This document shows positions 15,064 through 23,874 of a DNA stretch of 26,062 nucleotides, piece after piece. The stretch comes from CAMDTE01 sp034679985 (GTDB lineage: Bacteria; Bacteroidota; Bacteroidia; Flavobacteriales; Schleiferiaceae): contig JAXITR010000030.1 in assembly GCA_034679985.1 (NCBI GenBank), forward strand, positions 1 to 26,062. Reading direction: 5' to 3'. The notes beneath the pieces are model-generated. The model made no database searches and had not been told where the DNA came from. It was given only the letters and a program-made list of their open reading frames with translations. The position numbers and the translations under genes were made by a program. Numbering within the stretch: the stretch's first letter is position 1; the number at the start of each line of letters is the position of its first letter.

Positions 15064-16263
15064 TTAAACGCGCTCCAGAACAACGGCGTAGCCCTGGCCC
15101 ACGCCAATGCACATCGTGACCAAAGCGTATTTTTTGCCGGACTGAGCTAGGTTTCGGGCGGCGGTTAAGGCCAGACGCGCGCCAGACATGCCCAGCGGGT
15201 GGCCCAAAGCCAGCGCACCCCCGCTTGGATTGATGCGGGGGTCCAAATCGTCCAAGCCGAGCGCGCGGGTGCAGGCCAAAACTTGGGCAGCAAAGGCTTC
15301 GTTGAGTTCGATGAGGTCCATTTGGTCCAAGGTGAGGCCCGCGCGTTGGAGCGCCAATTGCGAGGCGGGCACCGGGCCAATGCCCATGGTGCGGGGCTCC
15401 ACACCGGCGGCAGCGCCGGAGGCAATGCGGACCAAGGGCTGGAGGTTGTGGTCCTTCAGGCCTTGTTCTGAGGCCAGGAGCAGGGCGGCCGCGCCGTCGT
15501 TGAGGCCGCTGGCGTTGCCGGCGGTTACGGTGCCGTTTTGCAGGCGGAAGGCAGGGCGCAAGGCGGCCAGGCCTTCCACGGTGGTAGCCGGTTTGGCAAA
15601 TTCGTCCGTGTTGAACAAGATGGGGTCTCCTTTGCGCTGGGGGAGAGGAACGGCGACGCGTTCGCCGGCCAAGAATTCAGCGGCCGCCGCAGCGCGTTGT
15701 TGGCTCCGAACGGCGTAAGCGTCTTGGTCTTCGCGGGAAATGCCGTACTGGTCCACCAGGTTCTCGGCCGTTTCGCCCATGGCGTCTGTGCCGTACTTGG
15801 CTTTCATGGCGGGGTTGACAAAGCGCCAGCCAAAGCTGGAGTCGTAGAGTTGGGCGTCCGTGCCGAAGGCTTTGGAGGCTTTGCTCATGACGTAGGGGGC
15901 GCGGGTCATGTGTTCCACGCCTCCGGCTACGGCGAGGGCGCCGTCGCCGACGGCGAGGGCGCGCGCGCTTTGGTAAACGGCGCTCAATCCGCTGGCGCAC
16001 AGGCGGTTGGTGGTTTCAGCGGGAACGTTGAGGGGGTAGTCCGCGAGCAAGGTGGCCATGCGGGCCACGTTGCGGTTGTCTTCACCAGCCTGGTTGGCGC
16101 AGCCTAGGACCACGTCGGCAATCTGCGAAAAATCTACGTTTGCGTTTCGGTGGCGCAATTCGCGCAAAACCAAAGCGGCCAAGTCGTCGGCACGAACCGG
16201 CGACAAACTTCCTCCAAAGGACCCGATGGGGGTCCGTATTCCGTCAACAATGAATGCGTCCAT
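15064..16263 (-). CDS. paaJ: 3-oxoadipyl-CoA/3-oxo-5,6-dehydrosuberyl-CoA thiolase (PaaJ/PcaF type)
   Basis: A 399-residue thiolase that would carry out the two thiolytic steps of the phenylacetate pathway, releasing acetyl-CoA and succinyl-CoA. The N-terminus MDAFIVDGIRTPIGSFGGSL is typical of PcaF/PaaJ. The nucleophilic Cys89 is in NRLCASGLSAV, NEAFAAQ follows in the C-terminal domain, His355 is in LGHPLGMSGAR and Cys385 in CIGVGQG. The length matches PaaJ (401). The ATG at 16263 is the natural start; the much longer frame to 16764 is a shadow of paaI. The gap to paaI is 32 bases. A general acetyl-CoA acetyltransferase is the alternative, but paaI and paaY as immediate neighbours favour PaaJ. 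Confidence 0.87.
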   Translation of the reverse strand: MDAFIVDGIRTPIGSFGGSLSPVRADDLAALVLRELRHRNANVDFSQIADVVLGCANQAGEDNRNVARMATLLADYPLNVPAETTNRLCASGLSAVYQSARALAVGDGALAVAGGVEHMTRAPYVMSKASKAFGTDAQLYDSSFGWRFVNPAMKAKYGTDAMGETAENLVDQYGISREDQDAYAVRSQQRAAAAAEFLAGERVAVPLPQRKGDPILFNTDEFAKPATTVEGLAALRPAFRLQNGTVTAGNASGLNDGAAALLLASEQGLKDHNLQPLVRIASGAAAGVEPRTMGIGPVPASQLALQRAGLTLDQMDLIELNEAFAAQVLACTRALGLDDLDPRINPSGGALALGHPLGMSGARLALTAARNLAQSGKKYALVTMCIGVGQGYAVVLERV

Positions 16264-16295
16264 GTCTGTTTTGAAATCTAGGGGTGAGTGATGAG

Positions 16296-16715
16296 TTACC
16301 ACGCCGGGCCTTCCCAGAGCGTTTCTTTGCGGTACACGGTTCCGTGGAAGAGGGCTACCAGGCGTTCGCCGTTGGCGGTGACGCGCACGGTGTAGCGGGC
16401 AAATTGCTTGCTGCGCTGATCCTCTGTGGCTATTGCTTCCAAGCGGTCTCCCGCACGAACCGGAGCTGTGTGGGCAATGGAGGTTTCCACCGAAACGGCA
16501 TGCTGGCCGTGGGCGTTGGAGGCAAAGGCCAGGGCAGAATCTGCCAGGCTGTACGTGATTCCGCCGTGGGCCACGCCAAAACCGTTGGTCATCTCGGAGC
16601 GAACGGTCGCTTCCAGGGTACAGGTACCCGGAACTAGGTGCGTGCACACAACGCCCAGCCATTGGCTGAACGGGTCGTTGTCCAGCATCGCGCTCAAAAT
16701 GGCGTCCGGGGTCAT
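16296..16715 (-). CDS. paaI: Hydroxyphenylacetyl-CoA thioesterase PaaI
   Basis: A 139-residue single hot-dog thioesterase, matching E. coli PaaI in length (140). The signature NGFGVAHGGITYSLADSALA contains His50 and the catalytic Asp59. SVETSIAHTAPVRAGDRLEA is the conserved second strand pair. PaaI frees CoA from aberrant ring-hydroxylated phenylacetyl-CoA products. Its ATG overlaps the stop of the upstream unknown gene as ATGA (16712-16715), indicating translational coupling; the thiolase follows. Confidence 0.9.
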   Translation of the reverse strand: MTPDAILSAMLDNDPFSQWLGVVCTHLVPGTCTLEATVRSEMTNGFGVAHGGITYSLADSALAFASNAHGQHAVSVETSIAHTAPVRAGDRLEAIATEDQRSKQFARYTVRVTANGERLVALFHGTVYRKETLWEGPAW

Positions 16716-17218
16716 TCGTTCTCCTTTTTGGGTTCCAGTTGAACGGCTTCTTCAAAAGCGCCAATCAGTACGTCGATTAAAACCAACAGGTTGTGGCGCT
16801 GAACCTGATCCTCTGGGAGTCCGTTTTGCAGTTCCGTGTGCAAAAAGGTGCGCATTTCCTCAAATACAAAGGGGGAGCGCGCCACCCGAACCATTCGGTC
16901 CAAATCCAATTCTGCATCTTCCTCCAACAATTCGGTAAGGTCGTCCAGCTGGGCCGTGACGTCGTCGATGGCAATTTGGAGGTGGTGTTCCGTGATCAGC
17001 CCGACGTTGAGTTGGGCATGGGCAAAACCTTCGTTGAGCAACAACGCGGTGCGCAACAGGGCCTCGTGTTCTTCCTCCTCAAAATCTTCGGATAAGTTGA
17101 ATAAAAAACCCAGCAAGTGGGGTTGCTCGTCCAGAAACACACTCAATCGATCGGTGTAGGTTTCGTGGGGCCACTGGCGAACGGCGGCGGCAGCAAGGGA
17201 AAAAAGAGGGGTTTCCAT
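16712..17218 (-). CDS. Acidic helical protein of unknown function, coupled to paaI
   Basis: A 168-residue protein I do not recognise. It is strongly acidic (for example LSEDFEEEEHEALL and LTELLEEDAELDLD) and predicted to be almost all alpha-helical, with no signal peptide, membrane segment or cysteine pair. It overlaps the start of paaI by four bases and begins nine bases after the M28 aminopeptidase stop. It is cytoplasmic by appearance. Its fixed position next to paaI may mean a role with the phenylacetate enzymes, but the sequence itself does not show one. Confidence 0.75.
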   Translation of the reverse strand: METPLFSLAAAAVRQWPHETYTDRLSVFLDEQPHLLGFLFNLSEDFEEEEHEALLRTALLLNEGFAHAQLNVGLITEHHLQIAIDDVTAQLDDLTELLEEDAELDLDRMVRVARSPFVFEEMRTFLHTELQNGLPEDQVQRHNLLVLIDVLIGAFEEAVQLEPKKENE

Positions 17219-17227
17219 GGGATTGCG

Positions 17228-18646
17228 TTACGGATGGGTATCGAATAAATAGAGCAAGGAGGCCATGGCGGCTGCGCCCAGCTCCAATTCGCGCGGATGA
17301 ATGCTCTCGATGCGGTCTTGTGCGGAGTGGTGGTAATCAAAGTAGCGCTGCGAATCTGCAGAAAGCCCCACCAAAACAACATCGCCTTGGCCGCGGAGGG
17401 CACTGATGTCTGCCCCGGAGCCGCCCACCGAATAGGCCAACAAACCGTACGGAGCCAGAAAGGGCTTGAACTGCTCCAGGCGATCCCGGGCCGCAGCGTT
17501 TTCTGTGGAAAAACCGCGGGGCGTGCCGGATCCGCCGTCGGACTCGATGGCCAAAACGTGCACTTCGCTCCGATTCACCGCGTTCACCGCGTAGGCACGG
17601 CCGCCGTTCAATCCAAATTCTTCGTTGGCGTACAGCACCACCCGATGCGTTCGGTTGGGACGGTAGCCGGAACGCATGAGGAGTCCCAGGGCTTGGATGC
17701 TCTGCACGCAACCGGCCCCGTCGTCCTGAGCACCCGTGCCCAAATCCCAGCTGTCCAGGTGGCCGCCCACCAGCGCAATTTGTTCCGGGTGAGCCGTGCC
17801 GCGCCACTCGCCCACCACATTGTACGAAGTACAGGTGCCGCGCATTTCGCTTCCCAGGGTGAGCTGAACGCGCAAGCCGGGGTTCTTTTTCAATTCCGAC
17901 GACAGCCAATTGGCGTCTTGGGTACTGATGCCCGCGGCGGGGATTTTAACCGAGGCATCACCGTAGCTCATGGCTCCCGTGTGCGGGAAATCGTCGGTGC
18001 GGAGGGTCAAAGACCGCACCAAAACCGCAACAGCGCCGTGCTTACCGGCCTCTTGAGCGCCGGCCCAGCGTTGGTCTCCCGCATTGCCGTAAGCGGAGCC
18101 GGTGTTGATGTACGAGGGGTCCAAGGGACGGTTGAAAAAAACGATTCTCCCGACAATTTTTCCGGCGGCGGCCAGGGCGTCCAGTTCTTGGAAATTCTGA
18201 ACTTCCACCACCTCGGCCCGAATTCCCGATCCTTTATTTCCTCCGGGTGTTCCCACACTGCCGCCCAAAGCCGTCACGCTGAGTTCCCCTTTCTTGCCGT
18301 ACCCCACCACCGACGCCGTCTCCACACCGCGTACCCAGTGGGGATTGCCGGGAACCTCTTGCAGGTAGACGGAGTCGAACGGAAGCTCTTCCAATTTGCG
18401 CACCGCCCAGGCAATGGCGCGCGCGTCGCCGGAGCTGCAGACGGGGCGCGGTCCCACTTCCGAACACAAGGATTCCAGCAAACGGTAGCCTTGCTGATGG
18501 GTCAGCGCGTCGGTGTACAGGCCGCGAACAAGCTTCGCCTTTTGCTGCTGCTGGGCAGAATCCGACGGCAGTGAGCTTTGTGCCCATCCGGTAGCGGCTA
18601 CGGCCCACACCAGGGCGGCTGTCGGAATTAAATTTTTTCGTTCCAC
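17228..18646 (-). CDS. Secreted M28-family metallo-aminopeptidase with PA-type insert
   Basis: A 472-residue exported zinc peptidase. It has an N-terminal signal peptide (LIPTAALVWAVAATGWAQ). A protease-associated-like region at about 130-260 includes GKIVGRIVFFNRPLD. The M28 catalytic domain carries the full metal-binding set: His296 and Asp308 in GGHLDSWDLGTGAQDD, catalytic Glu342 with ligand Glu343 in YANEEFGLNG, Asp370 in ESDGG, and His440 in DYHHSAQD. It likely removes N-terminal residues from peptides outside the cytoplasm. The start at 18646 overlaps the mutS2 end by 19 bases and places the signal peptide at the N-terminus. Confidence 0.9.
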   Translation of the reverse strand: MERKNLIPTAALVWAVAATGWAQSSLPSDSAQQQQKAKLVRGLYTDALTHQQGYRLLESLCSEVGPRPVCSSGDARAIAWAVRKLEELPFDSVYLQEVPGNPHWVRGVETASVVGYGKKGELSVTALGGSVGTPGGNKGSGIRAEVVEVQNFQELDALAAAGKIVGRIVFFNRPLDPSYINTGSAYGNAGDQRWAGAQEAGKHGAVAVLVRSLTLRTDDFPHTGAMSYGDASVKIPAAGISTQDANWLSSELKKNPGLRVQLTLGSEMRGTCTSYNVVGEWRGTAHPEQIALVGGHLDSWDLGTGAQDDGAGCVQSIQALGLLMRSGYRPNRTHRVVLYANEEFGLNGGRAYAVNAVNRSEVHVLAIESDGGSGTPRGFSTENAAARDRLEQFKPFLAPYGLLAYSVGGSGADISALRGQGDVVLVGLSADSQRYFDYHHSAQDRIESIHPRELELGAAAMASLLYLFDTHP

Positions 18647-20765
18647 GGTATGAATTGTTGGCGGTCCATCCAGGAGGATAAATTTCCCAGACGCACAAGG
18701 TACTTGTCTTTCTTTACTTCCAAAAGTTCGCCCGGGGTTCGGCCGCCGGAGAGCACGCGCACTTTGTCCCCCTTAGTGACCGGCATCGCCCACAACTGTT
18801 CCAAACGGATTCGCTGGGCTTGTTGGGCTTTGGTTTCCGCTTTTTTCTCGGCTTTCTTGGCCCTTCCCGCCCGCTCGGCAAACAGTTTGACCACTTCGTT
18901 CATCGCCTCCTGACGCGCCTTGGGTCCTTTGGCCGCGGCGTATTGCTTGGCCACAGACTCAAAGCGTTTGCCCCACGCCAGGCGGTCCGCCACCTCGGCA
19001 TTGGCACTACCGACGCGTTCCAATTTATCTTCCAGCTTGGCAATGCGGCCTTCCTGGTCGGCTTTGAGTTGCTCCAATTCCCGCAATCGCTTCCCGCTCT
19101 CGTTTTGCGTGCGGTCCAGGGCGCTTCGCTGGCGCTGAAGGGTCACCAACAACTGGTCCACGGAGCGGGTTTGTCCGTCCAGTGCTTCCCGGGCCTCCGC
19201 CAACAACGCTTTGGGCAGGCCCACGCGTTGCGCCACTTCAAAGGTGTAGCTGCTTCCGGGCGACCCCACGTGCAAACGGTACTCGGGTTCAAACGTCTTG
19301 ACGTCGAACGCCATGTTGGCGTTGGTGGCGTGCGGTAAACTTCCCGCCAAGGCTTTGATGGCGTTGTAGTGGGTGGTGAACACGCCCAAGGTGCCGCTTT
19401 CGTGCAAGTTCTTCAAAAAAACTTGCGCCAAGGCGCTGCCCAAGTCGGGGTCTGATCCGCTGCCAAATTCATCCACCAAACACAGCGTTCCGGGGCCGGC
19501 ATGCACCAGCAACTGCTTCATTTTGGACAACTTGGCGGAGTACGTAGACAGCTCGTTTTCCACACTTTGGGCGTCTCCAATGTCTACCAAGATCTTTTCC
19601 ACCCAACGAAAAGCGCTGGACGGATGAACCGGCACCAACAATCCGCTTTGGAGCATCAATTGAAGAAGTCCCAAGGTCTTGAGGGCTAGGGATTTTCCAC
19701 CCGCATTGGGGCCGGAAATAACCACCAGCCGGTGCGGGTCGCCCAGGGTCAATTGCAGCGGGACCACGGGCTTGCCGCGGCCGGCCTGCACCCGACGCAG
19801 AACGGGGTTGATTCCTTGTACAATGCGTACTGGGGGCAGCGGTATGCGTCGGTCCTGGCCTTTTCCGTACCGGTGAACGGTGGGCAAACAAGCCCCCTCG
19901 TCGAAGGCAAAGCGCGCTTTCGCGTTGAGAAAATCCAAATCAATGAGGCGCTCTGCGCTGGCCATCAACGGCTCCCATAGGGGTGCCAATTGGGCCGTCA
20001 GCGCTTTCAAAATTCGCCGAATCTCCTTGGTTTCTTCTTCGCGCAGCAAGGCTACCTCGGCGTTGATTTCCAGGCATTCGCCCGGCTCCAAAAAGACCAA
20101 AGATTGCTTGGACGAACTGCCGTGGAAGGCGCCTTGGGCGCGGTTCTTGTACGACGCCGTTACGGCCAACACGCGTCGGTCGTCGGCCACGCTCTCGCGA
20201 ATGTCCCCCAACCATCCTTCGGATTCGTACCGACGGAGCACTTTATAAAAGACCCGGTCTGCCGCGGCGCGTTTTCGGGACAACACCTGCCTTATTTCGG
20301 CCAATTCCTTGCTGGCAGATGTTTTCACTTCGCCGTTTCGTTCCAAGATTTTGTCGATCCACAGCGGAACTTCGTCCACCGGGGGGGTGCGCTCCAGTAA
20401 GCGAACCACAGCGGGCATGGACAAGCGTTGGAGTCCGCAAAATCGGTACAGGTTCTGGTAGCTTTCGGTTTGTGCTTTGAGGGCCAGAAACTGCTCGGAA
20501 CTCAAGACGGCCTCACGCACCCGCAGCATCGTCAATGCCGAAGCGGTGTCGGCCGTGGCCACGGCCGGTAAAAAATGCCCCTGTTGGTACAGGGTCAGCA
20601 TTTGGTCCGTGCGCTCCAGTTCCTCCGCTTGCGCTTCCCAGCTAAATTCCGGCTGCAGCTCCTCAATGCGGCGGCGGGCCTGCGGCGTCGCCGCCCGCTC
20701 CCCCCCACCATCGCCTTCAACGCCGTAAAGTCAAGGCTGTCCGCTGCGTCCGCCGGATACAGCAT
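18628..20765 (-). CDS. mutS2: MutS2-like DNA mismatch/recombination ATPase, frameshifted near the N-terminus
   Basis: The main frame (18628-20601 and somewhat upstream) encodes the connector/clamp region and the MutS-type ATPase. It contains Walker A SGPNAGGKSLALKT, the segment CLVDEFGSGSDPDLGSALAQ with the Walker B Asp-Glu, and FTTHYNAIKAL. A long charged coiled coil follows (about 480-620), then a small KOW-like end (KGDKVRVLSGGRTPGELLEV). There is no Smr nuclease domain, as in many Bacteroidota MutS2 relatives. The natural ATG is at 20765, three bases after lysS (MLYPADAADSLDFTALKAMVGG), but this frame breaks at a run of seven C (20700-20706; G on the coding strand). One more G gives VGGERAATPQARRRIEELQ and joins the frames into 712 residues. 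MutS2 proteins suppress recombination or act on stalled ribosomes; which applies here is unknown. Confidence 0.85.
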
Positions 20766-20768
20766 CTA

Positions 20769-22289
20769 CTAATCGACCTTTTCGGGACGCATTTGCGGGA
20801 AAAACAAAACCTCCTGAATGCTGCTCTGGTTCGTCAACAACATCGTCAAACGGTCCATTCCAATGCCCATGCCCGCGGTGGGCGGCATGCCGTACTCCAA
20901 GGCGCGCAAAAAGTCCTGATCAATGAACATCGCCTCGTCGTCGCCCTTTTCGGACAACTTCAACTGCTCCTCAAATCGCTCGCGTTGGTCGATGGGATCG
21001 TTCAACTCGCTGTACGCGTTGGCCAACTCCTTCCCGTTTACAAACAACTCAAAACGCTCCGTCAACGCTGGATTGTCTCGGTGGCGCTTGCACAGCGGAG
21101 ACATCTCAATGGGGTAATCCGTAATGAACGTGGGCTGCACGTAGTGGTGCTCGCACTTTTCGCCAAAGATTTCGTCGATCAACTTGCCCAAGCCCATTTC
21201 CGGCTTCACCTCCACGCCCAAAGAGCGCGCAATGGTTCGAACCTCGTCTTCGGACTTGCCGTTTAAGTCGTGGCCGGTGTGCACGCGAATGGCTTCCAAA
21301 ATGGGCACCCGCGGGAACGGTGCCTGAAATGAAATGGTGCGTTGCCCCACCTGTACTTCCACGGAGCCGCCCGTCACTTCGCGAACCACTTCTTCCAACA
21401 AAGACTCCGTGAACTGCATCATCCACCGGTAATCTTTGTAGGCCACGTAAATTTCCATCACGGTGAACTCCGGATTGTGCGTCCGGTCCATTCCTTCGTT
21501 CCGGAAATCCTTGGCAAACTCGTAGACGCCGTCGAACCCACCCACAATCAAGCGCTTCAAGTACAGTTCGTTGGCAATGCGCAAATACAGCGGCATGTCC
21601 AAGGCGTTGTGGTGCGTTACGAAGGGGCGCGCGGCGGCACCGCCGGGAATGGGCTGCAAAACGGGCGTTTCCACCTCCAAATAACCCGCGCGATCAAACA
21701 CCTTGCGCATGGTGTTGAAGATTTTGGTGCGCTTCACAAAAACGTCTTTCACGCCTTCGTTCACCACCAAATCCACGTACCGTTGGCGGTAGCGCAGCTC
21801 CGGATCGGAAAAGGCGTCGTACACCGTGCCGTCTGCATCCGTTTTCACCACGGGCAGCGGGCGCAACGATTTGCTCAACACCGTCAGCGACGTTGCGTGA
21901 ACGGAAATCTCGCCGGTTTGGGTTTTGAACACGTGTCCTTCCACACCCACAAAGTCGCCCATGTCCAAGAGCTTCTTGAACACCTCGTTGTAGAGGTCTT
22001 TGTTTTCGTCCGGGCACAACTCGTCCCGATTGAGGTACACCTGAATGCGGGCGGAACTGTCTTTGAGTACGGCAAAAGATGCCTTGCCCATGATCCGTCG
22101 GGCCATCAACCGACCCGCCACGCACACCTTGGAAAAGGCGTCCGGATTGGCCTCGTAGCCGTTCAATAGTTCTTCGGCCGTGTGCGTAATGGGGTACGAC
22201 GCGGCCGGGTAGGGTTCAATGCCCAAAGCCCGCAGTTGGGCCAAGGACTCGCGGCGAAACTGTTCTTGTTCGTTGAGGGTGCGCTCCAT
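20769..22289 (-). CDS. lysS: Lysyl-tRNA synthetase, class II
   Basis: A 506-residue class II synthetase that charges tRNA-Lys. An N-terminal OB-fold anticodon-binding domain (about 55-150) includes VAGRLMARRIMGKASF. Motif 2 is visible as EFAKDFRNEGMDRTHNPEFT, and motif 3 as GMGIGMDRLTMLL. The length is normal. The start at 22289 (MERTLNEQEQFRRE) lies six bases after a perfect TATCTTTG box, so the mRNA is probably nearly leaderless; the frame extending to 22436 crosses this promoter and the gltX start and is not real. mutS2 starts three bases after the stop. Confidence 0.95.
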   Translation of the reverse strand: MERTLNEQEQFRRESLAQLRALGIEPYPAASYPITHTAEELLNGYEANPDAFSKVCVAGRLMARRIMGKASFAVLKDSSARIQVYLNRDELCPDENKDLYNEVFKKLLDMGDFVGVEGHVFKTQTGEISVHATSLTVLSKSLRPLPVVKTDADGTVYDAFSDPELRYRQRYVDLVVNEGVKDVFVKRTKIFNTMRKVFDRAGYLEVETPVLQPIPGGAAARPFVTHHNALDMPLYLRIANELYLKRLIVGGFDGVYEFAKDFRNEGMDRTHNPEFTVMEIYVAYKDYRWMMQFTESLLEEVVREVTGGSVEVQVGQRTISFQAPFPRVPILEAIRVHTGHDLNGKSEDEVRTIARSLGVEVKPEMGLGKLIDEIFGEKCEHHYVQPTFITDYPIEMSPLCKRHRDNPALTERFELFVNGKELANAYSELNDPIDQRERFEEQLKLSEKGDDEAMFIDQDFLRALEYGMPPTAGMGIGMDRLTMLLTNQSSIQEVLFFPQMRPEKVD

Positions 22290-22295
22290 AGGCGG

Positions 22296-22303
22296 CAAAG
22301 ATA
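22296..22303 (-). promoter_or_regulatory. -7 promoter box (TATCTTTG) for lysS
   Basis: Exact match to TAnnTTTG on the minus strand, six bases before the lysS ATG. It forms one arm of a 10-bp perfect inverted repeat (22296-22305 with 22321-22330) whose other arm carries the gltX box. No -33 TTTG at the expected spacing is visible. Confidence 0.65.
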
Positions 22304-22322
22304 GCGATTGTACGCGGTGGGC

Positions 22323-22330
22323 TATCTTTG
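22323..22330 (+). promoter_or_regulatory. -7 promoter box (TATCTTTG) for gltX
   Basis: Exact match to TAnnTTTG on the plus strand, 20 bases before the gltX ATG. A short AAGGAAAA sequence in the leader may serve as a weak ribosome-binding site. The box is the mirror arm of the lysS box, 15 bases separating the two repeat arms. Confidence 0.65.
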
Positions 22331-22350
22331 TGCCCCTCAAGGAAAACCTT

Positions 22351-23874
22351 ATGTCTTCACGTCCCGTTCGCGTTCGATTCGCCCCCAGCCCTACCGGCCC
22401 ACTCCACATGGGTGGCGTTCGCACGGCCCTGTACAACTACCTGTTTGCCAAGCAACACGGCGGCAAATTCCTGCTGCGCATTGAAGACACGGACCAAAAT
22501 CGCTTTGTCCCGGGTGCGGAAGAGTACATTTTGGAGGCGCTGGCTTGGTGCGGCATTTCGCCCGACGAGGGCCAAGGCGTGGGCGGACCCCATGCACCGT
22601 ACCGCCAATCCGAGCGCAAACCCATGTACCGCCAATACGCCGATCAACTGATCGCCGACGGCAACGCGTACTACGCGTTTGACACCCCGGAAGACCTGGA
22701 GTTGGTTCGCGAACGCGCCAAGGCCGCGGGCAATCCCAACTGGCAGTACAACAGCATCACGCGGACGGCCATGAAAAACAGCCTGACCCTTCCGGCAGAA
22801 GACGTGGAGCGTCGGCTGGCTGCGGGTGAACCGTACGTGATCCGCGTCAAATTGCCGCGCAACGAAGAAGTTAAATTTCAAGACCGCATTCGGGGTTGGG
22901 TTAGTGTGAACACCTTGAATTTGGACGACAAAGTCTTGCTCAAGGGCGACGGCATGCCCACCTACCACTTGGCCAACGTGGTGGACGACCGGCTCATGGA
23001 CATTTCCCACGTCATTCGCGGCGAAGAGTGGCTTCCTTCCGCACCGCTGCACATTCTGTTGTACCGATTCTTTGACTGGGAAGCTCCTGAGTTTGCCCAC
23101 TTGCCCCTGCTCCTCCGCCCGGACGGAAACGGAAAACTTTCCAAGCGCGACGGCGATCGACTGGGCTTCCCCGTATTTCCCCTGCATTGGGTCAGCCCGG
23201 AAACCGGCGAGGTTTCCAGCGGCTACCGCGAGCGCGGCTTTTTGCCGGAAGCCTTCACCAACATGCTGGCCTTTTTGGGTTGGAACCCCGGCGACAACCG
23301 CGAATTGTTCACGCTGGCGGAACTCGTAGAGGCCTTCAACTTGGACAAGGTGCACAAAGCCGGTGCGCGCTTTGATTTTGAAAAAGCCAAGTGGTTCAAC
23401 CAGCAATTTTTGCGCGCCCTTCCCGCGGCGGAACTCGCGCAAAAAGTGGCTGCAGATTTGACCCGTCGGGGCGTTGCGGTTCCCGCTCCCCAGGTGCTGG
23501 AAGGCGCCTGTTCTTTGCTGTTGGACCGCGCCGTATTCCCGCAAGACGTCTACGAAAATGGGCCCTATCTGTTCCACGCTCCCCACGGGTACGACCCCGA
23601 AATGATGGGCAAGAAATGGACGGACACCTCCGCCGAGCACCTGCGCGCCTTGGCGCAACGCTTCGCCACGGTGGAGCCCTTTGCCGCCGAGGCCCTGGAA
23701 TCCAACTTTAAATCCTACTTGGCAGAATCCGGCCAAGGTTTTGGTCAGCTGGGTCCTGTTTTGCGTTTGGCCATCACGGGCGTTACGGTAGGACCGTCGG
23801 TCTTTGAAACCATGGGTCTGCTGGGCAAAACCGAATCTCTGGAACGCATCGAAAGCATTTGCCGTGCGCATTGA
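22351..23874 (+). CDS. gltX: Glutamyl-tRNA synthetase
   Basis: A 507-residue class I synthetase that charges tRNA-Glu. The N-terminus VRVRFAPSPTGPLHMGGVRT holds the HIGH-type signature (PLHMG), and GKLSKRDGDRLGFPVFPL is the KMSKS-type loop in its Bacteroidota form. The C-terminal helical anticodon-binding region ends GLLGKTESLERIESI. The length is normal. The ATG at 22351 lies behind a perfect -7 box and gives the standard N-terminus. folB overlaps its end. Confidence 0.95.
   Translation: MSSRPVRVRFAPSPTGPLHMGGVRTALYNYLFAKQHGGKFLLRIEDTDQNRFVPGAEEYILEALAWCGISPDEGQGVGGPHAPYRQSERKPMYRQYADQLIADGNAYYAFDTPEDLELVRERAKAAGNPNWQYNSITRTAMKNSLTLPAEDVERRLAAGEPYVIRVKLPRNEEVKFQDRIRGWVSVNTLNLDDKVLLKGDGMPTYHLANVVDDRLMDISHVIRGEEWLPSAPLHILLYRFFDWEAPEFAHLPLLLRPDGNGKLSKRDGDRLGFPVFPLHWVSPETGEVSSGYRERGFLPEAFTNMLAFLGWNPGDNRELFTLAELVEAFNLDKVHKAGARFDFEKAKWFNQQFLRALPAAELAQKVAADLTRRGVAVPAPQVLEGACSLLLDRAVFPQDVYENGPYLFHAPHGYDPEMMGKKWTDTSAEHLRALAQRFATVEPFAAEALESNFKSYLAESGQGFGQLGPVLRLAITGVTVGPSVFETMGLLGKTESLERIESICRAH

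Noticed and set aside
22357..23871. 504-residue open frame antisense to gltX
   Set aside because: gltX is an unmistakable essential gene with all motifs; the antisense frame shows no domain.
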